The translations under genes and the position numbers were made by a program. A DNA stretch of 32,421 nucleotides from a virus: positions 1 to 32,421 of the IMG/VR virus record IMGVR_UViG_3300027320_000001, one strand, 5' to 3'. The first letter of the stretch is position 1; every line of letters starts with the position of its first letter. Positions 22,949 through 29,110 of this stretch are shown here, one piece after another. The notes beneath the pieces were generated by a model. That model did not search any database. It had not been told where the DNA came from and saw only the letters and a list, made by a program, of their open reading frames with translations.

Positions 22949-23038
22949 ATGAAAAATTTTCTCTCCTATCAAAAACCACAAATTCAATTTGTTTTGGTTT
23001 TAGCGATTTATTTCTTAGTTCAAATTTTATTTAGATAA
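22949..23038 (+). CDS. 29-residue single-TM microprotein
   Basis: MKNFLSYQKPQ followed by a TM helix (IQFVLVLAIYFLVQILF) and Arg. Starts one base after the upstream stop and its TAA overlaps the next ATG (TAATG), tight spacing that supports it being translated. Confidence 0.5.
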   Translation: MKNFLSYQKPQIQFVLVLAIYFLVQILFR

Positions 23039-23349
23039 TGGCACCTCTAGTTTACATCAATGCAAGTGAATTTATTGAAACGCTAAAGCAGCAAGGCTTG
23101 GTGATTGTTTCAGCAAAAGAGTTCCAGGCAAATAACGAAATTGAACGTAACAGATTGATGCGTAGAAAATCCTTAGCACTTAGCGAGATCGTAAATGCTA
23201 ATTTATTGCCGCTAAAAACAGTAAAAGGGGTAAATGACTGGATTATTTCGGGAAAAATTAAAGAGGGTGAATGGTACCAGGAAACCTCGGGTTATAAAAG
23301 GGTAATGGTTTTAACACAAGCAATTAAAAGACTGGGTTATGGTGAATGA
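23038..23349 (+). CDS. Early hypothetical protein, possible DNA-binding
   Basis: 103 residues. N-terminus VYINASEFIETLKQQGLVIVSAKEF then a basic helix (NNEIERNRLMRRKSLALSEIVNANLLPLKTVKGVNDWI) resembling an excisionase/MerR-like winged helix with a following strand (EWYQETSGYKRVMVLTQAIKRLG). If real, it may be the excisionase or an early regulator, though it lies apart from attP. Not a confident family match. Confidence 0.6.
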   Translation: MAPLVYINASEFIETLKQQGLVIVSAKEFQANNEIERNRLMRRKSLALSEIVNANLLPLKTVKGVNDWIISGKIKEGEWYQETSGYKRVMVLTQAIKRLGYGE

Positions 23350-23491
23350 AATAATAGAAACTACTCCTGAAATAAAGGAAATCCTGGTGGTAGATGAAGT
23401 GGTGATGCAATGTGAAGGCACGAAGATTTGCTTTCCGGAAGCGGTTTTTGATATGATTGAACAATGTAAGCTGTGTGGAAAATGGATTTAG
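23339..23491 (+). CDS. 50-residue acidic protein with C-terminal CxxC
   Basis: MVNEIIETTPEIKEILVVDEVVMQCEGTKICFPEAVFDMIEQCKLCGKWI. Acidic N-terminus, CKLCGKW end resembling half a zinc ribbon, and other Cys upstream. Overlaps the preceding gene by 11 bases and the following by 10. Confidence 0.5.
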   Translation: MVNEIIETTPEIKEILVVDEVVMQCEGTKICFPEAVFDMIEQCKLCGKWI

Positions 23492-23643
23492 ATAACGCAA
23501 TGATTGATTTTATCCTATTGTGGGTTTTAGGTATTGCCGATGTGGTATTGCTTTCGCTCCTGGGGTATGGGGTATATCTTTTTAGAAAGAGTACTTATAA
23601 TTTTGAAAAAAGAATATCAAACCAATTAAAACGTAAAAAATGA
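23482..23643 (+). CDS. 53-residue single-TM protein
   Basis: Acidic start, TM segment (IDFILLWVLGIADVVLLSLLGYGVYLF, ~8-34) and a basic tail (RKSTYNFEKRISNQLKRKK), predicted N-out/C-in. It overlaps both neighbours by a few bases, in the same tight operon. Confidence 0.5.
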   Translation: MDLDNAMIDFILLWVLGIADVVLLSLLGYGVYLFRKSTYNFEKRISNQLKRKK

Positions 23644-23867
23644 TGACAATTATCAACGGACTTTTAGCCTTGTTTTGTATTGGTATTTTAGCCAGTTGTG
23701 TGCTTTGTATCGTTTGGTTTTTATGGGCCATGATGGTAAGCTTTTATACCATTTACTTCAAAAAGCCTAAAAAAAAACCTTGTAGTCATCCTAGTTTCCG
23801 GTATACGGATTTAGATCCATTGAAGCCTTGGACGTGTAGTGTTTGTAAAATGAATTCAGAAATTTAA
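23640..23867 (+). CDS. TM protein with C-terminal zinc-ribbon-like tail
   Basis: 75 residues: a long TM (~4-40, rich in Leu/Ile/Cys/Trp) then KKPKKKPCSHPSFRYT...WTCSVCKMN, where Cys-x-His and Cys-x2-Cys could bind zinc on the cytoplasmic side. Third membrane protein in this short early cluster, start overlapping the previous stop (ATGATG). Confidence 0.6.
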   Translation: MMTIINGLLALFCIGILASCVLCIVWFLWAMMVSFYTIYFKKPKKKPCSHPSFRYTDLDPLKPWTCSVCKMNSEI

Positions 23868-23870
23868 GCC

Positions 23871-24215
23871 ATGAACACCATTTCTTTTGATACTGAAAAA
23901 GCGAAACTAGTTGAAAGGACTGTTTGTCGTGAATTTGGAACAACGCTTTCTGATATTGTAAGCTTTCGGGATTCGTTGGCTAAAAAAGTGGTGGTGTTTC
24001 TTTTGACAAAGCAGTATGGCTATGATAAAAGGATCCTGGGTCACAAGTACCAAATGACGTATTTATACGTGCCGACTGTAGTGGCTGAACTGGAACACCT
24101 CATGAAGGTAGTGCCTGGATTTGAAGGTAAAATTAATGCTATTTTAAAACAATTAGATGATGAGAAAATTTTGGACCTCGCAGGAAGTAGAAATTTTGCA
24201 CCGGCTTTATCCTGA
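23871..24215 (+). CDS. DnaA C-terminal-domain-like protein
   Basis: 114 residues. VERTVCREFGTTLSDIVSFRDSLAKKVVVFLLTKQYGYDKRILGHKYQMTYLYV follows the pattern of DnaA domain IV (helix-turn-helix that reads DnaA boxes), without the AAA+ part. Such stand-alone domains occur in Bacteroidota phages and may steer the host initiator or bind the phage origin. The C-terminal end is overlapped by 59 bases by the following HNH gene. Confidence 0.7.
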   Translation: MNTISFDTEKAKLVERTVCREFGTTLSDIVSFRDSLAKKVVVFLLTKQYGYDKRILGHKYQMTYLYVPTVVAELEHLMKVVPGFEGKINAILKQLDDEKILDLAGSRNFAPALS

Positions 24216-24897
24216 CTGTAAAACGGAAACATTGGCATTGATGTTAAATCGTAAAGCTTCAATTGTTAGTCAGAAAGCAGGGCTTTTGGGAATAAAAAAA
24301 AGCGAAGGCTATATGAAATCGCCTTTATCGGGTAGGATTTCGAAAGCAAATGATATTGGGTTGGAAACTCGTTTTAAAGCCTTGCAGCCAGGATGGAACA
24401 AAGGTAAAAAACAAGTGGATTATATGTCGGCAGAAATGATTAAAAAAACGGCAAAAACGAGATTCAAAAAAGGTCAGGATCCGCATAATACAGTTCCTGT
24501 TGGTCACGAAAGAATCTCTAGGGATGGCTATCTGGAGGTAAAGGTAAGACACCTGAAGGGAACAGGCAAAAACGACAATTTTGTGGCAAAGCATCGGTTG
24601 CTTTGGGTGGAGCATTTTGGGGAAATTCCTATAGGAATGAATGTGGAATTTGTAGATGGTGATAAAAGGAACATCGTGATTGAAAATTTAGTTTTAAGGA
24701 CTAAAAAGCAAAATTTATTGAAAAATACGATGTGTGACTCATCGATTGTAAAACGATTTTTAGGGGTAAAAAACCCGGAATTCGTTGAAAAAATGATTAC
24801 CGAAATACCGGATTTGATTACCCTAAAAAGAGAAATAATTGTATTAAACCAAAAAATTAATAAAAAAGATGCAAAGTATACTGAATCAACTTGTTGA
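24157..24897 (+). CDS. HNH endonuclease with N-terminal Myb-like domain
   Basis: 246 residues. Residues ~4-48 (FWTSQEVEILHRLYPDCKTETLALMLNRKASIVSQKAGLLGI) look like a Myb/SANT-type DNA-binding helix set; residues ~144-180 carry an HNH_3 core (KHRLLWVEHFGEIPIGMNVEFVDGDKRNIVIENLVL) with H146, D167-D169, N172 and N177. The central His of the HNH is replaced (VEFVDGD). It is a probable homing endonuclease in the replication module. It overlaps the upstream gene by 59 bases and the downstream one by 29, as if inserted with little disruption. Confidence 0.83.
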   Translation: MMRKFWTSQEVEILHRLYPDCKTETLALMLNRKASIVSQKAGLLGIKKSEGYMKSPLSGRISKANDIGLETRFKALQPGWNKGKKQVDYMSAEMIKKTAKTRFKKGQDPHNTVPVGHERISRDGYLEVKVRHLKGTGKNDNFVAKHRLLWVEHFGEIPIGMNVEFVDGDKRNIVIENLVLRTKKQNLLKNTMCDSSIVKRFLGVKNPEFVEKMITEIPDLITLKREIIVLNQKINKKDAKYTESTC

Positions 24898-25324
24898 TGT
24901 TGAATTTATATTTTCGACATTGACCTACAAGGTTAAAAAAGTAAAAGAGGTAAATGGTAAGGCTGTTATTGAAACCGATAGGCGTACATTTTGTTTTTTA
25001 CCAAGCGAATTAGGTGATTGGATGGCAAATATTAAGATCCTGGATGCAACTGACGTAAAAAAGAAAAAGAGGGAAGTTGTTCCGGCACCTGAAGTGAAAG
25101 TTTATACTAAAGAAGTGGTGAATGTGCCTACTGCTTTGCAAAATGAAATTATAAAGACGAATGAATTATCTCGAAGAATTACAGATAAACTAGAGGCTGT
25201 TTTTAATGAATTATCAGATGCTCCTGGTGAGGAAACTTATAAAAAAGCAGCTGCTATGGTGAATGCCTCCAATGCTATTATGAATATGCAAGTGGCTAAT
25301 TATAAATTTTTGACACTGAAATAA
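24869..25324 (+). CDS. Hypothetical replication-module protein
   Basis: 151 residues. N-terminal ~60 residues may form a small beta domain (FIFSTLTYKVKKVKEVNGKAVIETDRRTFCFL), then a basic linker (DVKKKKREVVPAPEV) and a helical C-terminal part (LSRRITDKLEAVFNELSDAPGEETYKKAAAMVNASNAIM). No family recognised. Lies directly before the initiator (stop overlaps its start), so a replication-associated or ssDNA-related role is possible. Confidence 0.65.
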   Translation: MQSILNQLVDVEFIFSTLTYKVKKVKEVNGKAVIETDRRTFCFLPSELGDWMANIKILDATDVKKKKREVVPAPEVKVYTKEVVNVPTALQNEIIKTNELSRRITDKLEAVFNELSDAPGEETYKKAAAMVNASNAIMNMQVANYKFLTLK

Positions 25325-25992
25325 TGGAACCAAACTACTATGCCATCATTCCGGCAAGCGTTCGATACGATAAACGATTGAAGCCAAATGCAAAATTATT
25401 GTATGGTGAAATCACAGCTTTATGCAATCAGGAAGGATTCTGTTGGGCCGATAACGCTTATTTTTCAAGACTGTATGAAGTAGATCATAAGACTATTTCG
25501 CGCTGGATTTCGCAGCTAGAAAATGGCGGTTATTTAAAAATACAACACTTTCCAGAAAATGGAAATACACGTAAAATTTTCATTGAAAATCTAGTGACAA
25601 AAAAGTCACTACCTAGTGACAAAAAAGTCACTACCCTAGTGACAAAAAAGTCACTACCTAGTGACAAAAAAGTCACTCCAATATATGAGAATATTACAAT
25701 TAATAATACAATGAATAGAGAAGGGAATTCGCTCGCTTTTTTTGAAGTTAATTTTCCTTCTGACTTTGACAGATTGATGATGCAATACAAATCAAAAATA
25801 AATGACTTTGTCAAGTTTTCGGAACTGTTTGAAGCAACTGTTTTGCAGGAAGGATTAGAATTTAAAAGAAATGTGATTGAGGGTCGCTTTGTGAAGTATG
25901 CCCGGAACTGGATTAGCAACCAAGGAAAGTATGATGTGCAGGTGATTGAATTGAATGCAAATATTCGAAAAGAAAAAATAAGCGGTATTTAA
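25324..25992 (+). CDS. Replication initiator (lambda O-like) with internal origin
   Basis: 222 residues. N-terminal ~80 residues are a winged helix-turn-helix (YYAIIPASVRYDKRLKPNAKLLYGEITALCNQEGFCWADNAYFSRLYEVDHKTISRWISQLENGGYL), the helix_turn_helix_36 type found in replication initiators. Residues ~90-119 are two copies of a 15-residue repeat (LVTKKSLPSDKKVTT) coded by four iterons. A C-terminal helical domain (FEATVLQEGLEFKRNVIEGRFVKYARNW) may contact the helicase encoded next door. Organisation equals phage lambda O: initiator containing its own origin, followed by the helicase side. Confidence 0.82.
   Translation: MEPNYYAIIPASVRYDKRLKPNAKLLYGEITALCNQEGFCWADNAYFSRLYEVDHKTISRWISQLENGGYLKIQHFPENGNTRKIFIENLVTKKSLPSDKKVTTLVTKKSLPSDKKVTPIYENITINNTMNREGNSLAFFEVNFPSDFDRLMMQYKSKINDFVKFSELFEATVLQEGLEFKRNVIEGRFVKYARNWISNQGKYDVQVIELNANIRKEKISGI
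25592..25677. other. Predicted replication origin: four palindromic iterons
   Basis: TAGTGACAAAAAAGTCACT occurs at 25592, 25614, 25637 and 25659 (spacing 22, 23, 22). Each has arms AGTGAC/GTCACT around A6. To the right (25678-25720) lies an AT-rich stretch (TATATGAGAATATTACAATT and onward) suitable for opening. The array is inside the initiator gene. Confidence 0.8.
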
Positions 25993-25993
25993 T

Positions 25994-27472
25994 ATGGAAA
26001 ATACAACGATAAAAGGATTTGATGCGCCACGGGCACTTGATATTGAGGAAGCAGTTATTGGCGCTATGATGATTGACAAAGTGGGTCTTGAAGAAGCTAT
26101 GGCTATCATATCTACTGATGAAGTATTCTACAAAGAAACACATCGGAATATTTTTGTTGCAATTCGGAATCTTTTCAATGCCGGAACCGGAATCGATTTG
26201 TTGACCGTTTCTGCCGAATTGCGAAAGCTGGGGGCCTTAGAACTTGCTGGTGGTGATTTTAATTTGATACAGCTCACGCAAAAGATTGCATCTTCTGCTC
26301 ACATCGAACACCATTGCCACATCCTGTTACAGAAGTTTATGGCGCGAAGAACGATACTATTTAGCAATCAAATCATTGCTTTGGCCTACAGTGAAACTAC
26401 TGACATTTTTGAACTGATGAACCGCTGGCAAAAGGAATTTGACAAAGTGATGGATTTTACTAATACTGGAAGGTCGACCATGTCGTTTCCTGATGCGTTA
26501 CAAAACTTGAAGTTAGAAGTGGAATTGCTTTCGAAAAATAAAGAGGAAGTGCAGCTGGTGGGAATCGATACAGGATTTAAAGGATTGAACAAATATACAG
26601 GTGGCTACCGCAATCAAGATCTAGTGATTGTTGCTGCACGTCCTGGGATGGGAAAAACTTCCTATGTATTGAAATGTGCTATTGAAAACTGTAAGAAAGA
26701 CGTGGGTGTGGGATTCATATCGCTTGAAATGTCTATCGAACAACTGACTGCTAGAGCTGTGGCTATTGATACAAACTTTCATTTAAAGCAATTGCTAAAG
26801 ACCGGTTTTGATAAATCGGAATACTTTAACACCTTTTCATCGCACCAGGAGCGAATGAATAATTATCCTTTGTTTATTGATGATAGCGGAAAAACGGATA
26901 TCAATGACATTGTAATCACGGCAAAATTATGGGTGCGAAAGTATGGCATCCAGCTGTTGATTATAGATTACATCCAGCTGATGACAGATCGTTCTATAAA
27001 AGGAAATCGAGAGGGGGAAATTTCTTCTATATCGCGTCGATTGAAACGATTAGCGAAGGAGTTGAACATCCCTGTGATTGCATTGTCACAACTATCGCGT
27101 GCCGTTGAAACTCGTGGTTCTAGTAAACGTCCTTTGCTATCCGATTTGCGTGATTCAGGAGCCATTGAGCAGGATGCCGATATTGTGCAATTCATATACC
27201 GTCCGGACTATTATAAAATGGAAATGGATACAAGTGACTACAGCGATAAGTTATGCGACCTAGTATCGAAAGGGGCTAACACTGAGATTATAATTGCTAA
27301 GTATCGAGGTGGTTCAACTAATACTGCATTGCTGCAATGGATCGGTGATAAGACTAAGTTCAAGGATGTTGATGATGATCATGACGTTGTGAATTATATC
27401 GATTCAGCTAATGAGTTTCCGAAGATAGGTGCATCTGAAGCATTTGAAATGAATGATGAAAATCCTTTTTAA
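25994..27472 (+). CDS. dnaB: Replicative DNA helicase, DnaB family
   Basis: 492 residues, full length. N-terminal domain ~14-120 (APRALDIEEAVIGAMMIDK), linker, and RecA-like C-domain with Walker A ARPGMGKTS (215-223), FISLEMS, Walker B LLIIDYIQLM, the H3/H4 segments (IPVIALSQLSRAVETR, PLLSDLRDSGAIEQDADIV) and IIAKYRGG arginine-finger region. Unwinds DNA at the fork opened by the initiator encoded just upstream. No dedicated loader gene is visible. The acidic end is typical. Confidence 0.95.
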   Translation: MENTTIKGFDAPRALDIEEAVIGAMMIDKVGLEEAMAIISTDEVFYKETHRNIFVAIRNLFNAGTGIDLLTVSAELRKLGALELAGGDFNLIQLTQKIASSAHIEHHCHILLQKFMARRTILFSNQIIALAYSETTDIFELMNRWQKEFDKVMDFTNTGRSTMSFPDALQNLKLEVELLSKNKEEVQLVGIDTGFKGLNKYTGGYRNQDLVIVAARPGMGKTSYVLKCAIENCKKDVGVGFISLEMSIEQLTARAVAIDTNFHLKQLLKTGFDKSEYFNTFSSHQERMNNYPLFIDDSGKTDINDIVITAKLWVRKYGIQLLIIDYIQLMTDRSIKGNREGEISSISRRLKRLAKELNIPVIALSQLSRAVETRGSSKRPLLSDLRDSGAIEQDADIVQFIYRPDYYKMEMDTSDYSDKLCDLVSKGANTEIIIAKYRGGSTNTALLQWIGDKTKFKDVDDDHDVVNYIDSANEFPKIGASEAFEMNDENPF

Positions 27473-27474
27473 TC

Positions 27475-27792
27475 ATGGCAAATAAACCAAACAAAATACA
27501 AAGAAGCTGGGTACCGGAACGTGTAGCATTCGAACGTGAGAATAGCAATTCAGTTTTCTATAACTCATGGCCTTGGCGAAAGTTTGCTAAAAGATTCAAG
27601 CAAAACAATCCGTTATGTATTGAGTGTTTGAAGTTGGATCTAGTTATCCCTGTTAAGGTTGTGGATCACATCATAGCTATAAATGCAGGGGGTGCGAAGC
27701 TTGATGAGGCCAATTGTCAATCGTTATGTGAATCATGTCATAACAGAAAATCTTCCAACGAAAGCAGGGGGTATGGGGTGAAATCTCGATAG
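27475..27792 (+). CDS. Packaging-associated HNH endonuclease
   Basis: 105 residues. Cys48/Cys51 and Cys85/Cys88 form a zinc site framing the HNH core: VDH (H65), N80 and HNRKS (H89, N90). The placement directly before TerS and TerL matches HK97 gp74-type HNH proteins that help terminase nick cos sites, so it is more likely a packaging factor than a homing nuclease. Stop codon two bases before the helicase's end to its start implies the same transcript as dnaB. Confidence 0.88.
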   Translation: MANKPNKIQRSWVPERVAFERENSNSVFYNSWPWRKFAKRFKQNNPLCIECLKLDLVIPVKVVDHIIAINAGGAKLDEANCQSLCESCHNRKSSNESRGYGVKSR

Positions 27793-27865
27793 TCTGAATG
27801 GTGGATACATCGCTGTTCAGTTAGAATTTTACTCGAAGCATTAATTTAGGGTGGGGGGTGTAATA
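27760..27865. other. Candidate cos/packaging region with G-rich runs
   Basis: Between the last codons of the HNH gene and TerS the plus strand carries G-rich stretches, including AGGGGGTATGGGGTG near 27765-27780 and GGGTGGGGGGTG at 27849-27860, which stand out in an AT-rich genome. Cos sites of HNH-containing phages often lie here. No nick site can be assigned from sequence alone. Confidence 0.35.
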
Positions 27866-27882
27866 TATTAATAGATAGTATC

Positions 27883-28353
27883 ATGCAAAAAATGAAAGTT
27901 ATTAAAAATGATGGTGAAATCGTTGAAGTAAATAAAAATCTTTACGATATTTTAAAAAAATTACCAACGTCAAATTCAAAATTTGAATTGTCAAAGGACC
28001 AAAAATATTGGTATGAATATTTTGGCCAACAATTAGTTGATACAAAAAAACTAACAAAACCCGATTTAATTCACTTACACCAACTGGCAACTTCTGTTGA
28101 TTATTACATCCAGGCTGAACAGGCTATTCGGGAAAGAGGTTTCGATGGCGGTTTGATTCAAACTTTCAAAGGCGGCGCGACAAATGTTTCCGGATATGTC
28201 ACTATCCGTGAAAAGATGATCAAAGAAATCAATGACTTATCGAAGCATTTTGGTTTTAGTTTCAAGGACCGAAGTAAGCTTATTGATGTGTCAAAAACGG
28301 ATGAAAATCAAACCGATTTATTCTCGGTATTTTTAAAAGCTAACAACGGATAA
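27883..28353 (+). CDS. terS: Terminase small subunit, P27 family
   Basis: 156 residues. LTKPDLIHLHQLATSVDYYIQAEQAIRERG then IQTFKGGATNVSGYVTIREKMIKEINDLSKHFGFSFKDR follow the P27/Terminase_4 pattern: helical DNA-recognising small subunit with a conserved C-terminal helix. Recognises the packaging site and presents DNA to TerL. An alternative ATG three codons in (27892) is possible. Confidence 0.85.
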   Translation: MQKMKVIKNDGEIVEVNKNLYDILKKLPTSNSKFELSKDQKYWYEYFGQQLVDTKKLTKPDLIHLHQLATSVDYYIQAEQAIRERGFDGGLIQTFKGGATNVSGYVTIREKMIKEINDLSKHFGFSFKDRSKLIDVSKTDENQTDLFSVFLKANNG

Positions 28354-28394
28354 CTCCTAAAAATAAACAGCAGTAACAATTAAAATAAAATAAA

Positions 28395-28631
28395 ATGATA
28401 ACACCAAAAGAAATTCAAGTTGAAAAAACATTAAAGGAGCTCTTAAAAGACATTGAAAAGTTTGGAATTGATGTTGTAAAAACACAATTGAACTATTACG
28501 TCAATGAGATTAATGAATTTAAAGAATGCCCTACAATATCTTGCATAGGAACTGCTCCAACTACAGCTGGTCTAATAAAAAATGCACATACAACACTAAC
28601 ACATCCCTATTTCCCTACTTTTTTGGAATGA
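28395..28631 (+). CDS. Hypothetical protein between TerS and TerL
   Basis: 78 residues; N-terminal helix (IQVEKTLKELLKDIEKFGIDVVKTQLNYYVNEINEF) and a Thr/Pro-rich end with two Cys. No known family. Lies in the unusual insert between the terminase genes. Moderately supported as coding by its length and start. Confidence 0.5.
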   Translation: MITPKEIQVEKTLKELLKDIEKFGIDVVKTQLNYYVNEINEFKECPTISCIGTAPTTAGLIKNAHTTLTHPYFPTFLE

Positions 28632-28808
28632 ATAGAATCCACCCAACATGAACAAAGTAATTATTTAAAGTTTTTTTATAAAATTTAATAAATAATGTTA
28701 TCTGTTAAGCCTTGTATAATATACATATTTAAAAAAAATAAACATTATTTTAATGCTTTACGAGAAACCGTAAAGAAATATAAAAATAAAGAATAATCTT
28801 TCGCACCC
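28632..28808. other. AT-rich intergenic stretch with a hairpin
   Basis: 177 bases without a supported gene. CTTTACG (28756-28762) pairs with CGTAAAG (28769-28775); on the minus strand T-runs follow at some distance, so it may be a weak terminator for the reverse XRE gene. A 33-codon open frame at 28695-28796 overlaps it and is not supported. Confidence 0.4.
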
Positions 28809-29030
28809 CTAATCTAATAAATCCTTAAAATCAATACCTAATGCAGTACAAATTTTATAAAGAGTTCCTAGACTGGTATTTATCTCACCGCGTTCAATAC
28901 GTCCTATTTGATTCACAGGTACATTCGCGTCATAAGAAAGCATTAGCTGAGAAATATGCTTCGATAATCGCTTTTCTCGAAGTTTCTCACCAACAGATTT
29001 TATAAACCGCTTTTCATTTTTTTCTAGCAC
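28809..29030 (-). CDS. XRE-family regulator, reverse strand within packaging region
   Basis: 73 residues, GTG start at 29030 (a stop codon precedes it in frame, so no longer form). Pure XRE helix-turn-helix: VGEKLREKRLSKHISQLMLSYDANVPVNQIGRIERGEINTSLGTLYKICTALGIDFKDLL. Divergent from TerL (29111), with an 80-base AT-rich spacer holding CAAATTTG near 29036-29043. It could repress its own and the TerL promoter; a late-gene regulator or accessory gene. It differs from the lysogeny repressor at 22131. Confidence 0.78.
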   Translation of the reverse strand: MLEKNEKRFIKSVGEKLREKRLSKHISQLMLSYDANVPVNQIGRIERGEINTSLGTLYKICTALGIDFKDLLD

Positions 29031-29110
29031 TTAACAAATTTGCAATAGTATTTTATAAAAAAATAACACATATATGGGTTATTTAAAAATCAAAAAAACT
29101 AACATAATAC

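Noticed and set aside
25592-25677. CRISPR array
   Set aside because: Four palindromic repeats with only 3-4 bases between them, no spacers of usual size, inside a coding gene, and no cas genes.
28695-28796. 33-codon open frame in the TerS-TerL gap
   Set aside because: Very AT-rich, overlaps a hairpin, no spacing or motif support.
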